Shown here piece by piece: positions 1 to 7,995 of a DNA stretch of 64,000 bases. The stretch is from Hyphomicrobiales bacterium (GTDB taxonomy: Bacteria; Pseudomonadota; Alphaproteobacteria; Rhizobiales; Rhizobiaceae). The stretch spans positions 62,001 through 126,000 of the forward strand of contig UBUL01000016.1 of NCBI GenBank assembly GCA_900468625.1. Direction: 5' to 3'. Position 1 is the first letter of the stretch. Each line of letters opens with the position of its first letter. Both the position numbers and the translations under genes were made by a program. The notes beneath the pieces are model-generated. The model saw nothing but the letters and a program-made list of their open reading frames with translations, ran no database searches and was not told the origin of the DNA.

Positions 1-384
1 GAGCAGCGGATCGATGATGCCTTCTCGTCGATTGCGCTTGGGAAACAGCTGACGGCTGCGATGCTCGCGACCGTACCGGATCTCGATTGCATCTACTACT
101 CCAACGACGATATGGCGAGCGGCGGATTGTTCGCCTGCATGGAGCTGGGCATTGCAGTTCCCCAGAAGATCCTGATTGCCGGCTTCAACGGTTTGGATCT
201 GGTCGCCTCCTTGCCGGCACCGATCGCGACGTCCCGTTCGCCCAGGCGCGCTATCGGCGAGGCTGCGGCGCGATTGGTGCGCCAAGCGGTCGTGCCAGAC
301 CGGGATGCGACGCAAAAAACGATAGTCTTCAAGCCGACAATCGTGGGAATCGATGGTTGTGAAGCTGCTGGCCCCGTTTCTTAA
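1..384 (+). CDS. LacI-family transcriptional regulator, C-terminal part
   Basis: The reading frame is open from base 1 and ends with TAA at 382-384, so the start and the DNA-binding domain lie outside the window. The visible 127 residues match the C-terminal half of the periplasmic-binding-protein-like effector domain of LacI/GntR-type repressors. The segment YYSNDDMASG is the usual strand-loop that follows the ligand pocket, and IAGFNGLDLV is the conserved (V/I)xGFD/N element. The tail contains the RRAIGEAAARLV helix and ends with a short strand. A methionine at 61 lies inside the domain and is not a start. The regulated genes are probably upstream of the window, since the next gene is unrelated. 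Family is secure; the effector is unknown. Confidence 0.85.
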   Translation, partial: EQRIDDAFSSIALGKQLTAAMLATVPDLDCIYYSNDDMASGGLFACMELGIAVPQKILIAGFNGLDLVASLPAPIATSRSPRRAIGEAAARLVRQAVVPDRDATQKTIVFKPTIVGIDGCEAAGPVS

Positions 385-465
385 TTCTTCGGCGGTGTTC
401 AGGCAGCGTTCAGACGGCTCGACATATCTGTGCCCATCCAAAAGGCAGGAAATGGGGGTAAGGAA

Positions 466-837
466 ATGTTCGAACGTTTGCTACGAGTATCGCATGTCGC
501 CGTTGTCGGGCTGACCGCGCTGCAATTGATGGCCTCGGCTGCTTCGGCGCAATATTATGGTGGCGACGACGGCTACGCTCCGCCACCTTGGCAGCGCGAC
601 CAGGGTCGGGACTGGAGAGGGCCGCAGCGAGGCTGGGAACGCGACCGTGAGCGGGATTGGGGTCGCGACCGGGGTTGCGATCGGCGCGAACTCATGCGGG
701 CAGCTCGTGCGGAGGGCTTCCGCCGTATCGATTCGATTGACAGCAACGGGCGCCGCATCGTCGTTCGTGGCTGGAACGACGGCGGCCCCGATCGCATGGT
801 TTTTGCCAACCGGCGCGGTTGCCCGGTTATCGATTGA
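466..837 (+). CDS. Small secreted Arg/Asp/Trp-rich protein
   Basis: A 123-residue protein. I start it at ATG 466 because a purine-rich GGGGGTAAGG precedes it closely; a GTG at 430 would add 12 residues and spoil the signal peptide. Residues 1-28 form a classical Sec signal (hydrophobic VAVVGLTALQLMA, cleavage after ASA). The mature part opens with a Gly/Tyr stretch, then a low-complexity region near residues 42-70 built on repeated RD(R)W/DWGRDR units. It finishes with a more ordered segment (RAEGFRRIDSI, then GRRIVVRGWNDGG) resembling the short alpha-beta modules of small periplasmic rhizobial proteins. Two cysteines, near residues 71 and 119, could pair. The function is not recognised; an envelope role is inferred only from the signal peptide. 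Confidence 0.75.
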   Translation: MFERLLRVSHVAVVGLTALQLMASAASAQYYGGDDGYAPPPWQRDQGRDWRGPQRGWERDRERDWGRDRGCDRRELMRAARAEGFRRIDSIDSNGRRIVVRGWNDGGPDRMVFANRRGCPVID

Positions 838-904
838 GGTAAAGGGTATCAAGCATGCCGCGCGAGATTGTGCCGCGGTTTGCCATCGGGATTTATGAAA
901 GATC

Positions 905-943
905 GCGGCACGGAAGCCGAATGCGGAACGGCTTCCGTGCCGC
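905..943 (+). terminator. Perfect 15-bp hairpin after the secreted protein gene
   Basis: Arms 905-919 and 929-943 are perfectly complementary (15 bp, GC-rich) around a 9-base loop. The hairpin lies about 70 bases after the stop of the small secreted protein. There is no U-run after it, so it may act as a factor-assisted terminator or a 3-prime stabiliser rather than a textbook intrinsic terminator. Confidence 0.5.
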
Positions 944-1177
944 TTGCGCAATGCGCATCGGTGTGCCTGGTTGAGAAGACGTGACGGCGCCACTGCTGGG
1001 CTTTGCCGCAGCCCCGCCCTTGTATTCAGGCGGCGATGCGTTTCGTTTTCGCAGGGGCTATGCCGGGGGGATGGGGTGCGGCATGAAGGAAACATGCTCA
1101 TAGCCAAAACCGTGCCGCCGGCGGTTCGCTTTCTATCGAGCGTTTCCGTCGGCGGCATGCTGAAGAGTTGCTGCTAA

Positions 1178-1210
1178 CCGTCCGTGCTCACCCCTGCGGA
1201 GCACGGACGG
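1178..1210 (-). terminator. 12-bp hairpin downstream of the leftward small gene
   Basis: Arms CCGTCCGTGCTC (1178-1189) and its exact complement at 1199-1210 enclose a 9-base loop. It lies 11 bases after the stop codon of the leftward gene ending at 1221. No T-tract follows on that strand, so terminator function is likely but not certain. Confidence 0.5.
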
Positions 1211-1220
1211 ACACGCAACA

Positions 1221-1442
1221 CTATTTTTCGGCAACTCTTCCAGCGAGCGCCATGACATAGTCATCGGCGATATCGGCCAAGGTCAAAGCAACTTCCGGTT
1301 CGTTCCAGCCAGCCGTCAGTGCCATCTGCACGAAATTGCGAAAGGCAACTTCGAGGACTTCTTCGCGCTGGACTGCCCGGAACGCATCATCGGCGGGATG
1401 GTGAGGCATGCTGATCTCTATTGTCTGGCGTGTAGATACCAT
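1221..1442 (-). CDS. Small hypothetical protein (73 aa)
   Basis: I start this protein at the ATG whose complement is 1440-1442, giving 73 residues. The frame could run up to 1553, but the added 37 residues are Cys/Pro-rich and not protein-like, and a weak AGGGA lies just ahead of 1442. An internal ATG at 1409 is a second possibility. There is no signal peptide or membrane segment. The C-terminal half (VAFRNFVQMALTAGW, then EVALTLADIADDYVMALAG) predicts two amphipathic helices separated by a Gly-Trp-Asn-Glu turn, as in small helical regulatory or stress proteins common in rhizobia. I do not recognise a named family. A hairpin follows the stop. Confidence 0.55.
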   Translation of the reverse strand: MVSTRQTIEISMPHHPADDAFRAVQREEVLEVAFRNFVQMALTAGWNEPEVALTLADIADDYVMALAGRVAEK

Positions 1443-1718
1443 TGCTGTGTTCCCTAAGACTTGCCCCGGTGGACGCAGGGTACATTTGCTAAACACCAGG
1501 GCTCTGGTGCAAAAATCACTATTCCCCTTCATTTTTAATGAGTTACACGCCATATGTCGTTAGCCGTGCATCCGGAAACTTGCAGCAGCGTCCATTTTCG
1601 CACTTGCTGAAGTGCGGTCTTGCGTCTTGCGCGCGGATTGGCGGGAGGGCAGGCATCGTGGTCCTGCCGTAAGCAGTGGCGCCAGCGCTTGGCCGCGCCG
1701 GAGCAAATTTCGCCGTCT

Positions 1719-2906
1719 CTAATTATAATAGCCGAGCGTCTTCAGCCATTCATCGAAGGAATGGGCGTTGTCGGACGAGGCCGGCGACACAATCTGTCCG
1801 AGGTAGCGTGGAATGGTGAGGTTCCTTGCCTCGCGAGGACTGTAGCCAAATTCCTTGCTGAATGCGCGGCTGAAATGTGCCGCCGACGAAAATCCGACAG
1901 CATAGGCGATATCGACGATCTGCTCCCGGTTGGCGGGATCACTGAGCGCGGCATGAGCAGACAGGAGGCGGCGCCGCTGAATATAATGATGCACGCCACC
2001 ATACTGTTCGAAGATCTGGTAGAGGCGGGTACGGGATACGCCGAGCTCGCGGCATATCCGCTCTACCGTCAGATCGCCTGAAATGAGATTGCCTTCGACG
2101 AAGCGCCGCACGCGTTCGGTCAAAGCAAGGGCGCTGTGCTGGTCCACGCCGGTCGACTGTGCCGCCGATGTCGAAACCGAAGCCACGATCATGTTGCGCA
2201 CCGTTTGAACGACATACGGCAGATCCGTGGCTGCAAGGCGCGGGAGATTGGCCTCCACGTTATCGAGATACTCGATCAGCATCCGGGTGAAGACCCCCGA
2301 AAGGGCGCTATTGTTTTCTATCTCGGCCGCAGCGGGGACATCGAGCAGCAATGCGCGCGGAAGAAAGAGCGAGAGAGACTTCGCCTCGGTCGAGCGTCCT
2401 CGGAAAGGATACCCCAGAGATCGCAGTTCCACCTTGCCCGGCTCGCCGTCCAGGACATGTCCATCGACCTCCGTCCACGTGCGGCCGCTGCGCAGCACCG
2501 AAATGTGCCAGTGATCGATATGATTGCCTTTTACTTTCGCTTGCGAGCGCATGTAGCTGTGCGGTGGAGCGTCCTGGCGAACGATCAGCATGCCACCGAG
2601 ATTCCAGGCGACATGGTCGGCCGGAAATCCGGCTTCCTGCGGGATATTATCCGGAAGCCGGACGTCGGCCAAAGGGGCGACATAGGATTGCCATGCGGCA
2701 AATTGCGCCGCCGGTTCAAGGTCGCGCGTGGAAAATTGCAGCGGCCGCAGAGCTGGTGGCGGCAGCGGTTCGTCGGCCGCAGCTCTTTCGGGCCGCGGAA
2801 AACGTCGCCGCTCCGCCCAAGAGGGCTTCCGCTCCTTGCGCCATGGCTGGTCGTTCGCCTCGACCGACGCAGATTCGGCGTGTTCTTCGCGTCGCAAATC
2901 AGACAA
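1719..2906 (-). CDS. AraC-family transcriptional regulator
   Basis: A 395-residue AraC/XylS activator. The start is a TTG, chosen because a strong GAGGAGG lies 5-6 bases ahead and no ATG fits. Residues 1-55 are charged and probably disordered. Residues 56-200 (RDLEPAAQFAAWQSYVAPLA onward) match the ligand-binding domain of the AraC_binding_2 kind (PF14525), which usually senses small aromatic or amino compounds. Residues 260-365 form the double helix-turn-helix: first helix pair LTVERICRELGVSRTRLYQI, second IVDIAYAVGFSSAAHFSRAF, then the family signature FGYSPREAR. It is divergent from the M19 dipeptidase gene at 3418, which is its most likely target in view, though the gap of about 500 bases weakens this. 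The family call is secure; the effector is unknown. Confidence 0.9.
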   Translation of the reverse strand: MSDLRREEHAESASVEANDQPWRKERKPSWAERRRFPRPERAAADEPLPPPALRPLQFSTRDLEPAAQFAAWQSYVAPLADVRLPDNIPQEAGFPADHVAWNLGGMLIVRQDAPPHSYMRSQAKVKGNHIDHWHISVLRSGRTWTEVDGHVLDGEPGKVELRSLGYPFRGRSTEAKSLSLFLPRALLLDVPAAAEIENNSALSGVFTRMLIEYLDNVEANLPRLAATDLPYVVQTVRNMIVASVSTSAAQSTGVDQHSALALTERVRRFVEGNLISGDLTVERICRELGVSRTRLYQIFEQYGGVHHYIQRRRLLSAHAALSDPANREQIVDIAYAVGFSSAAHFSRAFSKEFGYSPREARNLTIPRYLGQIVSPASSDNAHSFDEWLKTLGYYN

Positions 2907-3417
2907 TCCGGCCTCCTCGAATGTCGCCGGGATAAAACAAGATCATTGCCGTCAACTGTTTATCCGCAACTCAAGCAGTCACCAATCTTCCCCGCGGTGA
3001 TTGAATAGCGTTCCAAGCCTGTTCCGGGCTGTCTTTCCCTGACAGCGACCCATTGCAATTCTGCCGTATCCCGAACTCGTTCATGACACCAACACTTTCA
3101 TTTGCTGCGCATTTTCGAAAAGGCAAGTCTTGCGGGTCGTCAACCTCATATTCCCGCGGCAATTGCCTGAAAATATGGCAGTGAACCTGAGCCGGATGCC
3201 TGCCATCATGCGAAATTCCTTTCCATTTGGTTGCGGCTCTCGGACAAAGCAGACAAGGCTTGGCGCGGCTCAGCCGCTATCATATTTTCGCGAGGTTCTT
3301 TATGAGCACGTCCTGCGAGGACTAATTCCGCTCTTCGCAGACCCCATGCGTGGTTTGCATTTGCCCATCCCGCCAAGCTTGTCTATGCGGATATCAGCTG
3401 CAGTTTTGGAATGAGAT
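2907..3417. other. Divergent intergenic region, AraC regulator / dipeptidase
   Basis: About 510 bases. It must hold the promoters of both divergent genes. A leftward frame at 2971-3162 and rightward frames near 3130 have neither a convincing ribosome binding site nor protein-like composition. I see no clear operator repeat. Confidence 0.5.
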
Positions 3418-4455
3418 ATGACTGAATCCTCGATAATCCCGGTTTTTGATGGCCACAACGACGTGCTGCTTCGGCTGCGCCGCAACGGCTCGAATCCCGT
3501 CAGCGCGTTCTTGAATGGCGAAGCTGCCGGGCATATCGATTTGCCCCGCGCGCGTCGTGGCGGCCTGGCCGGCGGGCTCTGTGCCATATTCATTCCGTCG
3601 CCGGATCAGCCGAAGGCAGAAAACGCCGATTTTGCAACGCCTGCCCAGCCCGATGCGCTGAACGAAACCCTGGCCATGGCCCGGCTTCTTTTTGCAATCG
3701 AAGCCCAGTCCGGGGGCACGGTGAAGGTTTGCCGTTCGGCGACCGACATCAAACGAGCGATCGCTGCGGGCCAGTTCGCGGCCGTATTCCATGTCGAGGG
3801 TGCCGAGGCAGTCGCGGCCGATCTGGATGCGCTTTATGTCCTTCACGAAGCGGGTCTGCGCACGCTCGGGCCGGTGTGGAGCCGCCCGAACGTCTTTGCC
3901 TACGGTGTGCCTTTCCGCTTCCCCTCGGCGCCGGACATCGGCCCGGGCCTGACCGAGGCCGGCAAGGATCTGATCCGCGCCTGCAACGAGCTCAAGATCA
4001 TGATCGATCTCTCGCATATGAACGAGCAGGGATTTTGGGATGTCGCGAAACTGTCGAATGCGCCGCTGGTCGCCTCGCATTCGAACGCGCACGCGCTTTC
4101 CCCGCATAGCCGCAACCTGACCGACAAGCAGCTTGACGCGATCCGCGATACCGGCGGTCTGGTCGGCATCAATTTCGGCGTGCTGTTCCTGCGGGACGAT
4201 GGCGTGAGGAATACGGATACGCCGCTCGATCTCCTCGTCCGTCATGTCGCCTATATTGCCGAGCGGATCGGTGTCGAGCATGTGGCGCTTGGTTCCGATT
4301 TCGACGGCACGACCATTCCGCAGTCGCTTGGCGATGCCAGTGGCCTGCCGAAGCTGATCGATGCCCTGCGTGCGCATGGGTTCGACGACCAGGCGCTCGC
4401 AAAGATCGCTCATCAAAACTGGATTCGTGTCCTCGGACAGACCTTGGGCGGCTGA
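3418..4455 (+). CDS. Membrane-dipeptidase-type metallopeptidase (family M19)
   Basis: A 345-residue zinc dipeptidase of the renal dipeptidase family (PF01244), an amidohydrolase-fold enzyme that cleaves dipeptides, sometimes with D-residues or unusual beta-lactam-like bonds. The binuclear zinc ligands are all visible: H13 and D15 in DGHNDVL, bridging E127 in HVEGAE, H200 in DLSHMNE, H221 in ASHSNAHAL, and D294 in GSDFDG. Length fits the family. There is no signal peptide, so it is cytosolic, as in most bacterial homologues. The start at 3418 has only a weak GGAATGAG ahead. It stands alone, convergent with the flavin monooxygenase gene, so a link to the neighbouring transport module is possible but unproven. 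Confidence 0.9.
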   Translation: MTESSIIPVFDGHNDVLLRLRRNGSNPVSAFLNGEAAGHIDLPRARRGGLAGGLCAIFIPSPDQPKAENADFATPAQPDALNETLAMARLLFAIEAQSGGTVKVCRSATDIKRAIAAGQFAAVFHVEGAEAVAADLDALYVLHEAGLRTLGPVWSRPNVFAYGVPFRFPSAPDIGPGLTEAGKDLIRACNELKIMIDLSHMNEQGFWDVAKLSNAPLVASHSNAHALSPHSRNLTDKQLDAIRDTGGLVGINFGVLFLRDDGVRNTDTPLDLLVRHVAYIAERIGVEHVALGSDFDGTTIPQSLGDASGLPKLIDALRAHGFDDQALAKIAHQNWIRVLGQTLGG

Positions 4456-4559
4456 CGCGAGGCTTCGTTTTTGCCGTAGGTGGGTAAACGGCCAGCTCCG
4501 TCATCGCGAAGCCATTGCAGATGCAGATGCGCGGCCCGATCCCATTCATTGTCTGAGGC

Positions 4560-5957
4560 TTATCCCACGCGTCTCGACGGTGTGACAGCATCCCCGAGAT
4601 TGCGATATCCGCTCGCCGGATGCGGTGCGGCGAGCCGTGGGCCGCTGCCGCCGAGCTTCTCGCGCAAAGTGCCCGCACGGTAATCGGTCTTGTAGGCGCC
4701 GCGCTTCTGCAGTTCCGGCACCAGAAGATCGACGGCATCTTCGAAGCTTTCGGGCGTGACCGCATAGGCGAGATTGAAGCCGTCCACATCCGTATCCTCG
4801 ATCCATTCCTGCATGAGGTCCGCAACGGTTTGGGGCGAGCCGACAAAGACCGGACCAAAGCCGCCGATGCCGACCCAATCTGCCATCTCGCGCACCGTCC
4901 ATTCCTTGCCGGGATCGATTGTCGTGAAGGTCTCGACGGCGGATTGCACCGCGTTTGTGTGGCGGTGGCGAAGCACTTCGTCGGGAGAGAACTGGCCGAA
5001 ATCGATACCGGTCCAGCCCGAGATCAGCACCTGCGCGCCTTCGAGGGAAACATATTGGCGATATTCGTTGAACTTGCGCTGCGCCTCGGCATCGGTTTCG
5101 CCGAGGATGACGGTCTGGAGATTGAAGGACAGAATTTCGCGGGGATTGCGGCCGACGCGCTCCGCTGCCTCGCGAACATTGGCGACATAGCGTTTCAAGA
5201 CCGCTTTTGAGGGCGCTGCCACGAAGATGCACTCGGCATGTGCGCCGGCGAAATCCTTGCCGCGACTGGAGGCGCCTGCCTGATAGAGCACGGGCGTACG
5301 CTGCGGCGACGGCTCGCAGAGATGAATGCCGGGAACACTGAAATGCTTGCCGGAATGGCGGATCGGATGCACCTTTTCCGGTCTCGTAAAGGTGCCGCTC
5401 TCGCGGTCGCGAATGACGGCGTCGTCCTCCCAGCTGCCTTCCCACAGCTTGTAGCAGACTTCGAGATATTCCTCTGCCAGTGCATAGCGATCGTCATGCT
5501 GCGTCTGGGCCGACTGGCCGATGTTGAGAGCGCCGCTATTCAAATAGGAGGTCACGATGTTCCAGCCGACGCGTCCCTTCGTCAGATGATCGAGCGTCGA
5601 GATGCGCCGCGCGAAGGTATAGGGATGCTCGAAGGAGAGCGAGGCGGTCAGCCCGAAGCCGAGATGTTTGGTCTCATAGGCCATGGTCGGGATGAGCTGC
5701 AGCGGGTCGTTGACCGGCACCTGCGCCGAATGGCGCAATGCAGCATCGACATTGCCGTTCAGCACGTCATAGACCCCGAGCACATCGGCGATGAAGAGCC
5801 CGTCGAACTTGCCGCGCTCCAGTGTCTTTGCCAGATGAACCCAATAGTCGAGATCCTTGTAGGTCCAGGATTTGTCGCGCGGATGGCGCCACAGGCCCGG
5901 TGACTGGTGTCCGACGCAATTCATGTCGAAGGCGTTGAGCCTGATTTGGTGTGTCAT
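4560..5957 (-). CDS. FMN-dependent monooxygenase, NtaA/SnaA/DszA/DmoA family
   Basis: A 465-residue class C flavin monooxygenase of the bacterial luciferase fold. It uses reduced FMN from a separate reductase plus O2 to cleave C-N or C-S bonds. Relatives include nitrilotriacetate monooxygenase (NtaA), DBT-sulfone monooxygenase (DszA) and dimethylsulfide monooxygenase (DmoA). Supporting elements are the N-terminal MTHQIRLNAFDMNCVGHQSP strand-loop with SPGLWRHP, the segment GFGLTASLSFEHPYTFARR, and KGRVGWNIVTSYLNS, the flavin-contacting signature. Near the C-terminus is GGFGPVFVGSPQTVADLM. The start is supported by AGGAAC. It is the last gene of the leftward CUT2 transporter operon (37 bases after the permease), so it probably acts on the imported compound. 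No flavin reductase is in the window. The substrate is unknown; an organosulfur compound is inferred. Confidence 0.88.
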   Translation of the reverse strand: MTHQIRLNAFDMNCVGHQSPGLWRHPRDKSWTYKDLDYWVHLAKTLERGKFDGLFIADVLGVYDVLNGNVDAALRHSAQVPVNDPLQLIPTMAYETKHLGFGLTASLSFEHPYTFARRISTLDHLTKGRVGWNIVTSYLNSGALNIGQSAQTQHDDRYALAEEYLEVCYKLWEGSWEDDAVIRDRESGTFTRPEKVHPIRHSGKHFSVPGIHLCEPSPQRTPVLYQAGASSRGKDFAGAHAECIFVAAPSKAVLKRYVANVREAAERVGRNPREILSFNLQTVILGETDAEAQRKFNEYRQYVSLEGAQVLISGWTGIDFGQFSPDEVLRHRHTNAVQSAVETFTTIDPGKEWTVREMADWVGIGGFGPVFVGSPQTVADLMQEWIEDTDVDGFNLAYAVTPESFEDAVDLLVPELQKRGAYKTDYRAGTLREKLGGSGPRLAAPHPASGYRNLGDAVTPSRRVG

Positions 5958-5993
5958 CTTGCTGTTCCTGCGGTTGTATCGTTCGGCCGGCGC

Positions 5994-6971
5994 TCAGGCG
6001 CCGGCGGCTTTCTTGTTGACGAAGCTGAAGGCGAGCACGGCAAAGATCAGCAGACCGGTGCCGACCTGCTGCCAATAGAAGTTCAAGCCTGTCAACAGCA
6101 GGCCATTGGCGACGATGCTCAAAAGCAGGACGCCAAGTACCGTGCCGGCGACGTTTGGCCGCCCTAACGGCGAGAAAGTCGTGCCGATGAAAGTGGCGCC
6201 GATGGCGTTCAGCATGAAGCCGTTGCCGGAGGAGGGGATGTAGACAGTCACCGTCGCCGTCAGGATCAGCCCGGCGAAAGCGGCGATGGTGCTTGCAAGA
6301 ATGAAGGTGGCGGCCACATGTTTTGCCAGTGCGATCCCCGAATAGCGCACCGTGCGCGGCTGGATGCCGATGGCAAGGACGACGCGGCCGAAGCGCATGC
6401 GTGCAAATAGCAGCGCTGCGCCTGCGATGATCACGGCTGCGATCAAAAGCGGTACGGGAATGTTGCCGAGCGTTCCATGACCGATAAAGCGGAACGCGGC
6501 AGGGATGCCTGACGGCGGCAAATAAACCGGATTGCCGCCATCCGTCAGCAGTTGCTGAAGGCTGCGGCCGATGAACAGCGTCCCAAGTGTGGCGAGGAAC
6601 GGCGACACGCCGATCCCCGAAATCAGTACCGCATTGAAGGCGCCGACCAGCGCACCGGCAGCAAGGCCCGCCAGTGCCGCCAGGGGCACGGGGAGGCCTG
6701 CCAAGATGCCGGAGACGAAGGCAAAGCTTGCGAAATCGACAGCCGTCCCGACGGAAAGGTCGATGCCGCCGGCGGCAACGGCGAAGGTCATGGCGATCGA
6801 CACGATCGCCAGCAGCGTGAAATTGTTGACGAGAATGCTCTGCAGGTTGCCGGCACTCAGGAATGTCGGCGCCAAGGTCGCAAACAGCGAGAAAACGACG
6901 ATAAGGGCGAAGATCAGCCCGTAGCGTGCGAGGCCGGTAAAGGACCGTGTCGGGGCGATGGCCGTGGTCAT
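5994..6971 (-). CDS. CUT2 (RbsC-type) ABC transporter permease 2
   Basis: A 325-residue integral membrane protein of the BPD_transp_2 family (PF02653), the permease type used by ribose, xylose and autoinducer-2 importers. It has 8-10 hydrophobic segments. Typical family elements are AVAAGGIDLSVGTAVDFASF in the first third, GVSPFLATLGTLFIGRSLQQ in the middle, and GTTFSPLGRPNVAGTVLGVL towards the C-terminus. It begins 4 bases after the end of the upstream permease gene, so translation is coupled. The two permeases are distinct sequences and presumably form a heterodimeric channel. The CUT2 class normally carries monosaccharides; the enzyme context here suggests a different or modified cargo. 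Confidence 0.92.
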   Translation of the reverse strand: MTTAIAPTRSFTGLARYGLIFALIVVFSLFATLAPTFLSAGNLQSILVNNFTLLAIVSIAMTFAVAAGGIDLSVGTAVDFASFAFVSGILAGLPVPLAALAGLAAGALVGAFNAVLISGIGVSPFLATLGTLFIGRSLQQLLTDGGNPVYLPPSGIPAAFRFIGHGTLGNIPVPLLIAAVIIAGAALLFARMRFGRVVLAIGIQPRTVRYSGIALAKHVAATFILASTIAAFAGLILTATVTVYIPSSGNGFMLNAIGATFIGTTFSPLGRPNVAGTVLGVLLLSIVANGLLLTGLNFYWQQVGTGLLIFAVLAFSFVNKKAAGA

Positions 6972-6975
6972 GGGG

Positions 6976-7995
6976 TCAGATCTCCCGTTTGCGAAGCAGG
7001 GTGGTGGCCGAGACCACGACGAGGATCAGGAGGCCCTGAACGCCGCTGACTAGTGTGCTGGGCAGGTTGAGCAGCTGAAAACCATTGATGAGGAAGCCGA
7101 CGAACAGCGTGGAGATCAGCGTGCCGCCGATAGTGGGCACGAGCCGGCGCGAAAAGACCGAGCCGAGCAATGCGGTGACGACGACGGGAAGCAGCATCTC
7201 GCCCGAACCGGTGGTGCTGCCGCTGAGATAGGCGACCGAGAGGATGCCGGCAACTCCGCCGCAGAACCCGCTGGCGACGAAAGCGCCGGCGATGAGGCTC
7301 TTCACCGGCAATCCGGCCGCCCGTGCGACCTCCGGAAACTCCCCGATAGCATAGAGCCTCAAGCCGAGCGGAGTAAATTGCACGATGGCCATAACGATGA
7401 CGGTAAAGCCGATCAGCACGTAGGCGAGGATGGGAATCCCAAAGCCGTCCGAGGATGAAAGGAGCGAGAGCACGTCGGTCGAGGCGGGAAGGACCGTATT
7501 CTGCGTCAAGACCAGTTCCAGCCCGGAGACGACATTCATCACCGCAAGGGTCGCCAGCAGCGGTACGATGCCTGCAAGGACGATCGCCAGCGCATTGACG
7601 ACGCCGATTGCAAGGCCGGTGGCCAATGCGCCCGCTGCGGCGACCGTATCGCCGAAACCGAGTTGGACAAGGGTTGCATAGACGGCAGCGCTCAGCCCCA
7701 TATTGGCCGCAAGCGAAAGGTCGATGCCCCCGGTGACGACATTGGAGCCGCCGGCGATCAGAACGATCGTCAGGCCGATGGCGAGAACGCCTGAGATAGC
7801 CGATTGTCCGAGCACATTGCCGATATTGCCGACCGTCAGGAAATAGGGGGCGGTCGATGCGAAAATGACAAGTATGGCTAAAAAGGCAAAGAACGAACTG
7901 AACCGCAAGGCCGTGGCCGCAAGCTTGCCACTGGTTGGCAGCGCAGGCGCTTTCCTATCGTCAGGCAGGGAAGCAAACTGAACATCAGCCGACAT
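6976..7995 (-). CDS. CUT2 (RbsC-type) ABC transporter permease 1
   Basis: A 339-residue permease of the same family as its downstream partner. Residues 30-55 form the first membrane span after a cytoplasmic N-terminus. The family block GGSNVVTGGIDLSLAANMGL is present, as are VPLLATLAVMNVVSGLELVL and, near the end, VFSRRLVPTIGGTLISTLF. The insertion SNVVTGG before GIDLS is slightly longer than usual. Its start overlaps the last 11 bases of the ATPase gene, a common arrangement for tight stoichiometric coupling. It is predicted to pair with the second permease and with the RbsA-like ATPase. Confidence 0.92.
   Translation of the reverse strand: MSADVQFASLPDDRKAPALPTSGKLAATALRFSSFFAFLAILVIFASTAPYFLTVGNIGNVLGQSAISGVLAIGLTIVLIAGGSNVVTGGIDLSLAANMGLSAAVYATLVQLGFGDTVAAAGALATGLAIGVVNALAIVLAGIVPLLATLAVMNVVSGLELVLTQNTVLPASTDVLSLLSSSDGFGIPILAYVLIGFTVIVMAIVQFTPLGLRLYAIGEFPEVARAAGLPVKSLIAGAFVASGFCGGVAGILSVAYLSGSTTGSGEMLLPVVVTALLGSVFSRRLVPTIGGTLISTLFVGFLINGFQLLNLPSTLVSGVQGLLILVVVSATTLLRKREI

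Larger units (their letters stand above)
838..1220. other. Intergenic region between two small genes
   Basis: About 380 bases without a convincing gene. Open frames here are GC-driven, lack ribosome binding sites and give Arg/Cys-rich low-quality translations. The region holds two perfect long hairpins, listed separately (905-943 and 1178-1210), one near each flanking stop codon. Nothing else is seen. Confidence 0.6.

Noticed and set aside
481..1158. 225-residue leftward frame opposite the small secreted protein
   Set aside because: Lies antisense to a gene with a clear signal peptide; composition is Arg/Ser/Ala-rich with no motif and no ribosome site.
2136..3008. 290-residue rightward frame
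   Set aside because: Antisense shadow of the AraC-type regulator, whose domains are well supported.
2971..3162. 63-residue leftward frame in the AraC-dipeptidase gap
   Set aside because: No ribosome binding site, no hydrophobic core, no recognisable family.
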